Source: CAZDCD01 sp964503885 (GTDB lineage: Bacteria > Bacteroidota > Bacteroidia > Bacteroidales > UBA10428). From it: 64,000 nt of DNA. The stretch lies in the NCBI GenBank assembly GCA_964503885.1, contig CAZDCD010000002.1:62001-126000 (forward strand), written 5' to 3'. Shown piece after piece: positions 17,053 to 26,269 of the stretch (the first letter of the stretch is position 1; every line of letters begins with the position of its first letter). Made by a program: the position numbers and the translations under genes. The notes beneath the pieces are model-generated. The model was not told where the DNA came from, searched no databases, and saw nothing but the letters and a program-made list of their open reading frames with translations.

Positions 17053-17898
17053 ATGAAAACGATCATATCATTACTCATTCTTTTAACGGGCAATCAGCTG
17101 TTTTCACAGACTGTATTTATCTCTGACCTGGTTGAAAAGCTCTGGGCCACCTCTGAGGGACTCAAAACACCGGAATCCGTTCTATATGATGCGGCAAGAA
17201 ATGTCTGTTATGTTTCAAATATGGCAGACTATACAGGGGAGAAGGGCAATGACGGGTTTATCTCTATCATTTCTCTCGAAGGTAAGATATTGAATCTGAA
17301 TTGGATAACCGAATTGAAGGACCCGAAAGGTATGGGCATCATCGGGAACAATCTTTATGTTGCCGATGTAACCAACATTATTGAGATTGATATACCCAGC
17401 GGTATGATCAGCAGAGCTTATGCTGTGGAAAACGCAAAGTTTCTCAACGACATTTCGGTTACTCCTGATGGAAAAGTATTTGTCTCAGACTCTAAGGATC
17501 AGGCAGTTTACCTGTTGCAAAATGACAGGGTGGAATTGTTCGTTAAATCCGATAAGCTGAAAGGTATAAACGGGTTATGGGTCGGGAAAAACAAGCTTCT
17601 TGCCGGGGCCAACGGCATGATCGTGAGCATTGACCTTGATACAAAATCAATAAGCGACTATATTTTAAATACAGGAGGTATCGACGGACTTGTTGCTGAC
17701 GGAAAGGGAAATTACCTGATCTCAGACTGGCAGGGGAATGTATACCGTGCATACAAATCAAAGGAAAAGGAAACACTTATCGATACAACACCGGCCAAAA
17801 TAAATGCGGCAGATATCGATTATATTATTAAAATGAGTTACCTGCTGGTACCAACTTTTAACGATAACAGGGTAGTTTGTTATAAGATAAAAAACTGA
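17053..17898 (+). CDS. Secreted SMP-30/NHL-like beta-propeller protein
   Basis: 281 residues from MKTIISLLILLTG, chosen over an ATG 24 bases upstream because it opens a clean signal peptide ending FSQ. The mature part is built of repeated beta-strand blades: PESVLYDAARNVCYVSN, DPKGMGIIGNNLYVAD, LNDISVTPDGKVFVSD, DGLVADGKGNYLISD. This pattern is that of SMP-30/gluconolactonase or NHL propellers. Acidic residues at blade ends could bind calcium, but enzymatic activity is not shown. It probably acts in the periplasm. A two-helix membrane protein follows 43 bases later. Confidence 0.75.
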   Translation: MKTIISLLILLTGNQLFSQTVFISDLVEKLWATSEGLKTPESVLYDAARNVCYVSNMADYTGEKGNDGFISIISLEGKILNLNWITELKDPKGMGIIGNNLYVADVTNIIEIDIPSGMISRAYAVENAKFLNDISVTPDGKVFVSDSKDQAVYLLQNDRVELFVKSDKLKGINGLWVGKNKLLAGANGMIVSIDLDTKSISDYILNTGGIDGLVADGKGNYLISDWQGNVYRAYKSKEKETLIDTTPAKINAADIDYIIKMSYLLVPTFNDNRVVCYKIKN

Positions 17899-17941
17899 AT
17901 ATTATCTTTTCTTTATATGATTAAATTCTAAATCAACGTGT

Positions 17942-18145
17942 ATGAAAGCACTCAATGTGATTGCCTGGATTACCGGTTCGGCAGCCGGACTTATTATTAT
18001 CCTGGCCTTCCTGTCTTTAGTGCTCAGATTGCAGCTATTTGGCGTCAGACATGTGATCAATTACTTTCATGTTGCCAACAGTCTGCTTTTGGTAGCCATA
18101 TGTTGTCTTGTATATATCCGGAACACTGCAGACAGAAAATCTTAA
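17942..18145 (+). CDS. Small two-helix membrane protein of unknown function
   Basis: 67 residues with two hydrophobic segments (about 5-28 and 42-58) separated by a short RLQLFGVRHVINYFH loop and ending in a charged tail. The family is not recognised. It follows the propeller gene on the same strand, and this frame fits a membrane protein better than the other open frame over the same bases. The 117 bases between its stop and the next promoter show only a GC-rich hairpin without a T-tract. Confidence 0.55.
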   Translation: MKALNVIAWITGSAAGLIIILAFLSLVLRLQLFGVRHVINYFHVANSLLLVAICCLVYIRNTADRKS

Positions 18146-18262
18146 AAACAAGCCGGGAACAGCGTGATTTTTGAACCATAACAGGTAGCGGATTCCAGCA
18201 GGACATCTTTTCGGATGGGTTTTTCAGGATACCCGATCCGACGCCTCTGTTAGTAACTCAAT

Positions 18263-18293
18263 ATTGAGAGAATAAATATATTTTCTAAATTTG
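18263..18293 (+). promoter_or_regulatory. Promoter of the 923-residue propeller protein gene
   Basis: ATTG (18263-18266), 19 bases, then TAAATTTG (18286-18293), a close match to the Bacteroidota promoter; the start codon is 25 bases further on. Confidence 0.6.
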
Positions 18294-18318
18294 GGTTAAT
18301 AGCAATATCAAGGGTAAC

Positions 18319-21090
18319 ATGACTAAGAGGCTGATCATTTCGCTGGTATCGTTTGCGATCATTATAGTATTATCCATTGTATTTATCTTGGTGAGAACCC
18401 GGAACAGAATGCCCGGCGAGCCTCTAAAAGCAATCCCTTTAAATGCGGGATTAATTTTCAGGGTCAATGATTTCAGAAAGCTGACCGATGACATGAATGA
18501 TAACCCGGTATGGCAGGAACTCGCGAACACAGGTGTCTTTGAAAGGTTAAACAGCCAGTTGGAATTTCTCGATTCCCTAATCAGCCGGAACCAGGATGTA
18601 AGATCTTTGCTTCATGGTAATCCCTGGTATATTTCAGGCCATGTGACCGGAAATGGCAAATCGAGTTTCCTTCATGTGATCAAGACACCGAAAACGTTCA
18701 GCGAAAAACGTGTGGCAGAAATGATCAAATCGCTGGTAATAAATTTGGGAACGGTCTCCACCAGAAAATATGAAGGATACACCATTACTGATGTACGTTT
18801 CCTTGACCAGAAAAAGCTCGGAAATTTTTCCTACAGCACAGGTAACGGGTTGTTCATTTTGAGCTTTTCATCAATACTCGTGGAAGATGCAATAAGGCAG
18901 TACTTAACAGGTAGTCCGTTGACCGCAGACAGGTATTTCAGCAAAGTCTATAATACGGCAGGGAAAAACGTACCTGCCAGCGTTTTTATAAATTACGCGC
19001 ATGTTACCAATCTGCTGACTCCTCTCGTTAAACCAGATTACCGGCCACAGATCCGCGGATACAATAATTTTGCAGCTTGGGCGGAACTCGATCTGAATAT
19101 GAATTCAGAAGCGTTGCTTCTGAACGGATTCACTGCAATAAGCGATTCGGCTTTACAGCTCTTCACAATTTTCCGTAACCAGTCCCCCAAACGCATTACG
19201 GTAGATAATATATTGCCATCAACCGTTTCATCTTATATAATGCTTTCGTTATCTAACACCCAGGAATACCTGAAAAATTTTAACTCCGTTCTGCAGAATA
19301 ATGGAAAATATAATGAATACCAGAAAAACGTCGCCCTGCTGAAGAGCAGGTACAATATGGATATCTCACAAAGTTTTTATGATTTGCTTGACGGAGAGAT
19401 GGCAGTTGCTATGAAAACCCCTAATCATGTAAATGAAAAGCCGGATATTCTGGTGGTTTTCACCATTAAAAGTCACAGCCATACCGAGAAAAAACTGGTT
19501 GAAGCATTGGCAGGAATCGCCCGCAATAAAAGTGTATCGGCAGAAAACTACCGTTATGCATGCAAAATAGACAACGAATTGACGTATTGGATTTACAAAT
19601 GGCCGGTTGATGATTTTCTCAGACAGTTTATGGGTGATTTTTTTAAGGGGTTGGATCAACACTATTTTACGCTAATCGATAACTATCTTGTGTTCGGAAA
19701 TTCAACAGGGTCGCTGTCGGATTTGATCCACGACAATGTATTGAGCAAAACCCTGATCACCGATATTGCTTACCGGGAATATAAAAACAACCTTTCACCC
19801 CGTACAACATTGAGTTTCTATGCTGACCTGAGCAAGGCCCCGATGGATTTTTCAAGATTTTTAAGGTCCGATATCCTGAAAGCATGGGAACATAATATCG
19901 GAGTATTTCAAAAGGTTCAGGTGTTCGGATTGCAGCTGAGCTCAGGCAGTAACCTAATGTATACCAATATCTTCTGTAAAACTCTCACCGAATATAAGGA
20001 TGAGCCCCATACGGTATGGGAAAGTTTGCTCGATACCGCGGTGAATTGTAAGCCGCAATTTGTAGTCAATCACAATACAAAACAAACCGAAATTTTTCTC
20101 CAGGACATGCGGAATACAATTTACCTGATCAATCAGGCAGGAAGAATTCTCTGGAAAGAAAATATTGGTGAAAGAATCAACAGTGCAGTCTATCAGGTTG
20201 ATTATTATAAAAACGGAAAACTTCAGATCCTGTTCAGCACAAGAAATTACCTTCATCTGATAGACAGGAACGGGAATTATGTGGAACGATATCCTGTTAA
20301 GCTTAGATCACCGGCAACATGCGGTGTTTCACTGGTGGATTATGAAAACAACAAAAATTACAGGTTGTTTATTCCGGGTGAAGACAGGAAGGTATATGCC
20401 TACACAGTTGAAGGAACAATCGTAAACGGGTGGAATTTCGGCAAATCCGAAGACCTGATCACTCAGCCGTTAAACCATTTCAGGATTGGCGATAAAGATT
20501 ATATTGTTTTCGGTGACAGGCTTAAAACATATATTCTCAACCGACGGGGAGAAACAAGGGTAAGTGTCGAAGAGCTTATTCCCAAATCAAAAAACAATAA
20601 TTATTACCTGGATACTTCATCAGATCCGAAAAAGAACCGGATTGTTACTACAGATACCAGCGGGCAGGTATGTTTTATTTATTTCAACGGACACGTTGCA
20701 AAAACAGGTATCAAAAAATTCTCTGAAGACCATTTTTTTGATTTGAAGGATATCGATGGCGACGGACAGAATGATTTTATTTTCCTTGACCGGAATGCAT
20801 TAATGGTATTTAATGCATCAATAAAGAAGCTCTTTGAATACGATTTTGAGGCCACAATCGACCTTCCTCCGGCATATTACCATTTTTCAGCAAGCGACAG
20901 GAAAATAGGTGTTGTTTCCGGCAAGGAAAAACGCATCTACCTGATCAACAATAACGGATTGCTATATAAGGGATTTCCGCTTACGGGAACCACCCTCTTC
21001 AGCATTGGATACCTGGGAAGTACGGTTTCACATTTTAACCTGATTGTTGGCGGAGAGAACAACTTTTTATACAATTACATCGTACAATAA
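18319..21090 (+). CDS. Membrane-anchored envelope protein with C-terminal beta-propeller
   Basis: 923 residues. One N-terminal transmembrane helix (about 5-25) anchors a large periplasmic part. Residues about 30-560 resemble Bacteroidota proteins annotated DUF3352 (LNAGLIFRVNDFRKL, ASVFINYAHVTNLL, YMDLLDGEMAVA-like pattern); this family call is tentative. From about 580 to the end there are repeated blade motifs (NTKQTEIFLQDMRNTIYLIN, GRILWKENIG, DIDGDGQNDFIFLDRNALM) of a quinoprotein/FG-GAP-like propeller. It may be a scaffold or binding protein. It is followed 24 bases later by a lipoprotein and an outer-membrane protein, so the three may form one envelope complex. Confidence 0.7.
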   Translation: MTKRLIISLVSFAIIIVLSIVFILVRTRNRMPGEPLKAIPLNAGLIFRVNDFRKLTDDMNDNPVWQELANTGVFERLNSQLEFLDSLISRNQDVRSLLHGNPWYISGHVTGNGKSSFLHVIKTPKTFSEKRVAEMIKSLVINLGTVSTRKYEGYTITDVRFLDQKKLGNFSYSTGNGLFILSFSSILVEDAIRQYLTGSPLTADRYFSKVYNTAGKNVPASVFINYAHVTNLLTPLVKPDYRPQIRGYNNFAAWAELDLNMNSEALLLNGFTAISDSALQLFTIFRNQSPKRITVDNILPSTVSSYIMLSLSNTQEYLKNFNSVLQNNGKYNEYQKNVALLKSRYNMDISQSFYDLLDGEMAVAMKTPNHVNEKPDILVVFTIKSHSHTEKKLVEALAGIARNKSVSAENYRYACKIDNELTYWIYKWPVDDFLRQFMGDFFKGLDQHYFTLIDNYLVFGNSTGSLSDLIHDNVLSKTLITDIAYREYKNNLSPRTTLSFYADLSKAPMDFSRFLRSDILKAWEHNIGVFQKVQVFGLQLSSGSNLMYTNIFCKTLTEYKDEPHTVWESLLDTAVNCKPQFVVNHNTKQTEIFLQDMRNTIYLINQAGRILWKENIGERINSAVYQVDYYKNGKLQILFSTRNYLHLIDRNGNYVERYPVKLRSPATCGVSLVDYENNKNYRLFIPGEDRKVYAYTVEGTIVNGWNFGKSEDLITQPLNHFRIGDKDYIVFGDRLKTYILNRRGETRVSVEELIPKSKNNNYYLDTSSDPKKNRIVTTDTSGQVCFIYFNGHVAKTGIKKFSEDHFFDLKDIDGDGQNDFIFLDRNALMVFNASIKKLFEYDFEATIDLPPAYYHFSASDRKIGVVSGKEKRIYLINNNGLLYKGFPLTGTTLFSIGYLGSTVSHFNLIVGGENNFLYNYIVQ

Positions 21091-21114
21091 GAATAATTGA
21101 AACGAATCACCATA

Positions 21115-22779
21115 ATGAAACAGATCAGAACGCTAGTTTATACCCTTCCGGTTTTTGCTGTTGTCGTCATGATGATGGCCCAATCTTGTGTAAAAGAAGA
21201 GCTTGATTTTGATAAACTGTCATCACAGGTTGAATACAAGCCTGGGATTTACACACCACTCGTTAAAGGATCATTTACCATAAGAGACCTTTTCAGGGAA
21301 GATTCTGAAGACACGGTTGTGCACTTCAACGGCGATTCCATATACCTGTTATTGAATCTTGACAGCATACTTGCACTCAATGTAGCTGATTTTGTGAATA
21401 TTCCCGATCAGGGCACACAGGTGTATCAGCTTGAATCGGGACCCACTGATATCATTTACCCCCTCGACGATATCTATATAAATGAGCAAATTGAAAACCT
21501 TGATCTGTCATTCGAAAGCACCATGCAGGTCGACAGTATTTTCACCAATAGCGGGTATGTGAGGTTGGAAATAGCCTCAAATTACAGTTCAGACGGTTAT
21601 TTTGAAATCACCAGCCCCAACCTTTTGCTGAATGACCAGCCGATAGATACAATTTTTACATTGAGCAGGGTTTCGGGAGATTATCATATGATACACGATA
21701 TCCCCCTCAGGAATGCAAAGATTATATTTGATAACTCGAATCCGGATACGTCAAAATTCAATTTTACCTTGCGGGTGGTTGTTGTCGTAAATGGTCCCGA
21801 TACCATAAAAGCCAACAGTTTTGCCAATGTCAGCATGAGCATTAATGATATCAACGATTTTGAGGTGATCTTTGGTTATGCGGGTGATTCAACCTTTTCC
21901 TCGGATACGATCCTTGAAACCAATCTTGGTGATATTCAGGGATTGTCGGGTATGTTCGCCATCACGAATCCAAGAATATACCTTGACTACGATCATACAT
22001 TCGGTTTTCCGATGGGTATCGACCTGAATATAAAAGGAATATTTGAAGATAACGATAGTGTGGTATTGTTGCCAGGATTGCAGATGATACCCAATGCCGC
22101 CGATTACAGGAACCCTGAAACTTCAGGCAGGTTAACCTTCGGGCGGAATAATTTGTCCAACATCGACCAGTTCCTGGTATTTCCGCCCCCGGTTCAGATA
22201 GGTACCAGGGCAGCTATTATGGCCAATCCCGATGGAGACACGGGGATTCCTAATTTTATACTGGGCAATAGCTATATAAATGTAAACTTGGACGTGGAAA
22301 TCCCTCTTGAATTCAGGGCAGACCTGGAATTCAGGGATACCGTTAAAATCGATTTAAAAGATGTGGAAATTACCGAAACACAGTATATCGAATATGCACG
22401 ATTGTATTACTGGTTCAGGAATGAATTTCCGTTAAATATCGACGGTTATATCATCCTGTACGATTCAATAGCCGATGTTACATACGATACCATCCAGTTC
22501 AATGATTTGAGCAATCGTCTGTTCATTGAGGCAGCACCGGTTGATGCAAATGGCATAACAATAATGGATCAGGTTACCGAATCCCGTGGCCTTATTGACC
22601 TGAACAGGAATGAGATCGATAACCTCATCAATGTGGCCAACAATATGATCGTGATCGGCAAACTCAGTTCATACAATGTGGGTACGGTAAGTTCAGTGAA
22701 ACTGCTCGATTACTATTCATTCAATTTCAGGTTCAATCTTGATACCAAAGCTTATTACCGTGGGTCGCTGAACGATTAA
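21115..22779 (+). CDS. Large lipoprotein of unknown function
   Basis: 554 residues from MKQIRTLVYTLPV, the first ATG after a TTG that opens the frame. A signal sequence ends in a lipobox MMAQSC with the lipidated Cys near position 25. The body is rich in beta-strand and Asp/Asn, with recurring D-T/D-S pairs and no enzymatic motif. The family is not recognised. It lies between the propeller protein and the DUF5723 outer-membrane protein on the same strand with short spacers, pointing to a shared envelope role. Confidence 0.75.
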   Translation: MKQIRTLVYTLPVFAVVVMMMAQSCVKEELDFDKLSSQVEYKPGIYTPLVKGSFTIRDLFREDSEDTVVHFNGDSIYLLLNLDSILALNVADFVNIPDQGTQVYQLESGPTDIIYPLDDIYINEQIENLDLSFESTMQVDSIFTNSGYVRLEIASNYSSDGYFEITSPNLLLNDQPIDTIFTLSRVSGDYHMIHDIPLRNAKIIFDNSNPDTSKFNFTLRVVVVVNGPDTIKANSFANVSMSINDINDFEVIFGYAGDSTFSSDTILETNLGDIQGLSGMFAITNPRIYLDYDHTFGFPMGIDLNIKGIFEDNDSVVLLPGLQMIPNAADYRNPETSGRLTFGRNNLSNIDQFLVFPPPVQIGTRAAIMANPDGDTGIPNFILGNSYINVNLDVEIPLEFRADLEFRDTVKIDLKDVEITETQYIEYARLYYWFRNEFPLNIDGYIILYDSIADVTYDTIQFNDLSNRLFIEAAPVDANGITIMDQVTESRGLIDLNRNEIDNLINVANNMIVIGKLSSYNVGTVSSVKLLDYYSFNFRFNLDTKAYYRGSLND

Positions 22780-22808
22780 ATATCTAAGCTAAACTGAAAA
22801 CGATAATC

Positions 22809-24260
22809 ATGAAAAGAATAAAGAGGATCGGAAAGTATACTGGTTTTTTGTTGTCCGGTTTAATTCTTATGCAATTTTCAGCTTTATCGCAGCCAAGCAG
22901 CGTCATGTATTACATGCCGAATGTACCGCAGTCGCATCAGCTCAATCCGGCCACACAGCCACGATGCGGCTTTTATCTTGGGTTGCCGGGCCTTTCACCT
23001 TTTCAGGTTAACGTTGAGAATAGCGCATTCGGTTTAAAAGATATCTTTTTCATGAGCGGCGATTCACTGATACATCCGTTGCATCCCGATGCGGAATTTG
23101 CCGACTTTTTTGACAACTTCGGCAAATCCAATTATGTTTCCACCGACGTCAGTACGAATATTGCTTCGTATGGATACAGGGCAGGGAATATGTATCAGTC
23201 ATTCGATATTACGCAGCGTATTTTCACCCGTTTTGCATATCCCCGCGATCTGATCGATTTTGCCTATTATGGTAACTCACGCGGAGATGAGTTCGATTTC
23301 AGCGGATTTGGCGTGAATTTGATGAGTTACCTCGAATTTGCAATGGGGGTATCCCATAAGTTAAACGACGTATTTACCATTGGGTACCGTGGCAAGCTGT
23401 TGTTCGGACAAGCAAATATTTCAACAAAAAAGACGAATATTACGTTGATGACCGATGAGGTATGGACGGCACACTCTCAGTTTGAAGTGAATGCTTCACT
23501 TCCTTTTGTTACCATTGAAACGAATGATGACGGCCAATTCAAATTCGATGACATTGAGACAGATGATGAAATAAATGCGTCTAAGGCGATCGATGCCGTT
23601 ACCGGCAATTTCGGCCTCGGACTTGACCTGGGCATTCATGTTAAACCCATAGATAAGCTGACCCTGTCGGCAAGTATCCTTGACCTGGGATATATCCGGT
23701 GGAAGAGTTTTACATACAATATCAGCCAGAATGCTGATTTTGTATTTGACGGTATTGAAACTATTATTAATGATACAAGCGATAGGAAGTTTGGTGAACT
23801 GCTGCTCGATTCGCTGGAGAACACGTTTACCCTGAACAACACTCAGACAGCATACACCACATTTTTACCTGCCAAGGTTTATCTGGGTGCAAAGTACGAT
23901 ATTATCCCCGAGATCGGTGTTAGTATATTATCTCGCACGGAGATATTCAAAGGGAGGTTGAGGGAACAGCTCAATCTTTCGGTCAATTTTTACCCGTTAA
24001 AAATGGTTTCGGCTACTTTCAACTACGCCATCATGAACAGAACGTTCAATAATTTTGGGATGGGCCTGGCGCTCAAAGCAGGACCCTTTAACTGGTACCT
24101 GATCAGCGATAATATTCCTCTTGTGTATGCACGCGACAAATCTTCCGGTGTGCTTATACCCTATACAGCACGGTCGGTTAACTTCCGGGTGGGGTTTAAC
24201 CTGGTTTTTGCCTGCAGGGGTGGCAAAAAGGCATTCAGGGACCGGCCGCTTATATATTGA
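22809..24260 (+). CDS. DUF5723-type outer-membrane beta-barrel protein
   Basis: 483 residues with a signal peptide (ending LSQ) and then MYYMPNVPQSHQLNPATQP, the conserved N-terminal box of the DUF5723 family, in which an NPA motif follows a Q-S-x-x-L. Alternating hydrophobic and polar residues with aromatic strand ends (FAYPRDLIDFAYYG, LSVNFYPLKMVSATFNYAIM) fit a PorV/FadL-like barrel. It is the third gene of the envelope cluster. The function of the family is not established. Confidence 0.75.
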   Translation: MKRIKRIGKYTGFLLSGLILMQFSALSQPSSVMYYMPNVPQSHQLNPATQPRCGFYLGLPGLSPFQVNVENSAFGLKDIFFMSGDSLIHPLHPDAEFADFFDNFGKSNYVSTDVSTNIASYGYRAGNMYQSFDITQRIFTRFAYPRDLIDFAYYGNSRGDEFDFSGFGVNLMSYLEFAMGVSHKLNDVFTIGYRGKLLFGQANISTKKTNITLMTDEVWTAHSQFEVNASLPFVTIETNDDGQFKFDDIETDDEINASKAIDAVTGNFGLGLDLGIHVKPIDKLTLSASILDLGYIRWKSFTYNISQNADFVFDGIETIINDTSDRKFGELLLDSLENTFTLNNTQTAYTTFLPAKVYLGAKYDIIPEIGVSILSRTEIFKGRLREQLNLSVNFYPLKMVSATFNYAIMNRTFNNFGMGLALKAGPFNWYLISDNIPLVYARDKSSGVLIPYTARSVNFRVGFNLVFACRGGKKAFRDRPLIY

Positions 24261-24341
24261 TTACCGGTCAGCCTTCTTTACCAGGCTGCAGTACCTGTTT
24301 TATTCCTTTTTTTTGGTTACTTTTGCCCAAACGTTAAACCG

Positions 24342-24590
24342 ATGGGTTTGTTAAGGACCATACTGTTCATAGCGCTGATCTATTTTCTGTGGAGGCTGGT
24401 AACTGTATTTGTAATATACCCTTTTGTAAAAGGCTATTCAGGGGGAGGTGGAAACAGGGGAAAGGGTACTGAATTCAGGAACAGCAGGAAAAAAGAGGGT
24501 GATGTAACCATTGATTATCTTTCAAAGCACGATAAGATGGTAAACAAGGACAAGGGAGAATATGTCGATTACGAGGAACTGGATGATTAA
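24342..24590 (+). CDS. DUF4834-like small membrane protein
   Basis: 82 residues: one N-terminal transmembrane helix (about 4-27), a glycine-rich linker, then a charged tail ending GEYVDYEELDD, the hallmark ending of Bacteroidota DUF4834 proteins. A TACTTTTG element at 24318-24325 could be its -7 promoter box. Its stop overlaps the stop of the convergent mlaF-like gene by four bases, so there is no room for a terminator between them. Confidence 0.75.
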   Translation: MGLLRTILFIALIYFLWRLVTVFVIYPFVKGYSGGGGNRGKGTEFRNSRKKEGDVTIDYLSKHDKMVNKDKGEYVDYEELDD

Positions 24591-25351
24591 CCACCATCTT
24601 TTTGCAGATCCCTGATTTTTTTTGCCAGGTTCGATGCAAATACAAAATCATTCAGGTATTCGTTCGAGGAATTCAGGATATCGGCATTTGAACCTTCCCA
24701 GCATTTGATGCCTTCATAAATAAACACTACTTTTTCACCGATTTCCATAACAGAATTCATATCGTGGGTATTCACCACGGTGGTAATATTGTATTCATGT
24801 GTAATTTCGCTGATCAGGTTATCGATTAAGATAGCTGTCTTGGGGTCGAGTCCCGAATTGGGTTCATCGCAAAACAGGTATTTAGGATTTTGAACAATAG
24901 CCCGGGCAATGGCCACTCTCTTCTTCATTCCGCCGCTTAATTCGGCCGGGTAAAGGGCATTTACATTTTCGAGATTTACCCTGTTCAGGCAGAAGTTAAC
25001 GCGTTCCAGCTTTTCTTCGTAGGTCATATCTCCGAACATTTGCAGCGGAAAAATTACATTTTCCTCGACCGTAAGAGAGTCGAACAATGCACTTCCCTGG
25101 AAAAGCATCCCCATTTCTTTCCTGATTTCCTTCCGTTGGGTAAATGACATGTTTACAAAATCCCGTTCATCAAAAAAGATCGAGCCCGAATCAACTTCAT
25201 GCAGTCCGGTGATCGATTTCATGAGCACTGTTTTTCCGGAGCCGCTGCGCCCGATAATAAGATTTGTCATACCCTTTTCAAAGCGAACGGATATGTCATT
25301 TAAAACGGATTCTCCGTTGAATGATTTTGAAATATTTTCAACTACAATCAT
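24587..25351 (-). CDS. mlaF: MlaF-type ABC transporter ATPase
   Basis: 254 residues with Walker A GRSGSGKT (34-41), signature ELSGGMKKRVAIARA, Walker B YLFCDEPNSGLDP and switch His in VVNTHDM. The LSGGM variant and the pairing with an MlaE permease identify the phospholipid-trafficking (Mla/Mkl) class. It powers lipid movement between the inner and outer membranes. Its ATG overlaps the mlaE stop (TGATG), so the pair is translationally coupled. No MlaD-type MCE gene lies next to it here. Confidence 0.92.
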   Translation of the reverse strand: MIVVENISKSFNGESVLNDISVRFEKGMTNLIIGRSGSGKTVLMKSITGLHEVDSGSIFFDERDFVNMSFTQRKEIRKEMGMLFQGSALFDSLTVEENVIFPLQMFGDMTYEEKLERVNFCLNRVNLENVNALYPAELSGGMKKRVAIARAIVQNPKYLFCDEPNSGLDPKTAILIDNLISEITHEYNITTVVNTHDMNSVMEIGEKVVFIYEGIKCWEGSNADILNSSNEYLNDFVFASNLAKKIRDLQKDGG

Positions 25352-26085
25352 CAGGCTAACATTAACTGTGTAAGAATCACATCGCTCAGCAGTATAAAAA
25401 TACTGCTGTATACGACACCTTTAGTACTGGATCGCCCTACTTCAAGTGCACCTCCCTGCACGTAATAGCCGTAGTAAGCAGATACCGTTGTAATGATGAA
25501 GGCATAAACGATGGTTTTCACCAGTGCATAGGTGACATAAAAGGGAACGAACCAGTATTGGATACCATAAATGTAATCGGCAGAAGACAATGCACCAGTA
25601 ACTATAGCTGCAAGCCATCCCCCGAATATACCAACCACCATGCTGATAACAGTGAGAAAAGGATTAAAGATCATCGCAGCAACAATCTTAGGCAGGATCA
25701 GGTAGCTGGCTGAATTTATTCCCATCATTTCCAGAGCATCGATCTGCTCGGTGATCCTCATGTGTCCGATTTCGGATGCAATATTTGAGCCGACCTTACC
25801 TGCAAGGATCAATCCCACCATAGTGGATGAAAATTCCAGAAGAATGGTATCCCTGGCCGTCAGGCCGATAAGGTAAAGAGGTATCCAGGAGCTCTCAAGA
25901 TTATAACGGGTTTGTAATGTTATAACAGCTCCGATAAAGATGGAAATTATGATCACAATACCTAAAGAATTCAGACCAAGATTTTCTATTTCCCTGACTG
26001 TTTCCCGAAGATAAATACGTGTTTTTTCAGGTTTTGAAAAAACCCTGTACATCAATATCAGGTAACGTCCGAAGGTTGTAAGCAT
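25351..26085 (-). CDS. mlaE: MlaE-type ABC transporter permease
   Basis: 244 residues with five or six hydrophobic segments and the MlaE signatures FIGAVITLQ, LEFSSTMVGLILAGKVGSNIASE, and ITEQIDALEMMGI (coupling helix) in order. It forms the inner-membrane channel of the Mla lipid transporter together with the ATPase encoded directly downstream. The substrate-binding MCE subunit must be elsewhere in the genome. Confidence 0.92.
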   Translation of the reverse strand: MLTTFGRYLILMYRVFSKPEKTRIYLRETVREIENLGLNSLGIVIIISIFIGAVITLQTRYNLESSWIPLYLIGLTARDTILLEFSSTMVGLILAGKVGSNIASEIGHMRITEQIDALEMMGINSASYLILPKIVAAMIFNPFLTVISMVVGIFGGWLAAIVTGALSSADYIYGIQYWFVPFYVTYALVKTIVYAFIITTVSAYYGYYVQGGALEVGRSSTKGVVYSSIFILLSDVILTQLMLA

Positions 26086-26269
26086 AGTGTCTTTAAATTT
26101 AATTCCGAAGATATAATAATTTTACACGTTCATCCATATAAAAAAACAATTTCATAAATCATGGATATGAAGTAGTTGATAGAATAATGGTTCTATTCTG
26201 TCAAAACGGGTAAAAAAAGTACAATTTAAAAGTAGTATATTTATATACTTAAAAAACGAAGGATTTGAA

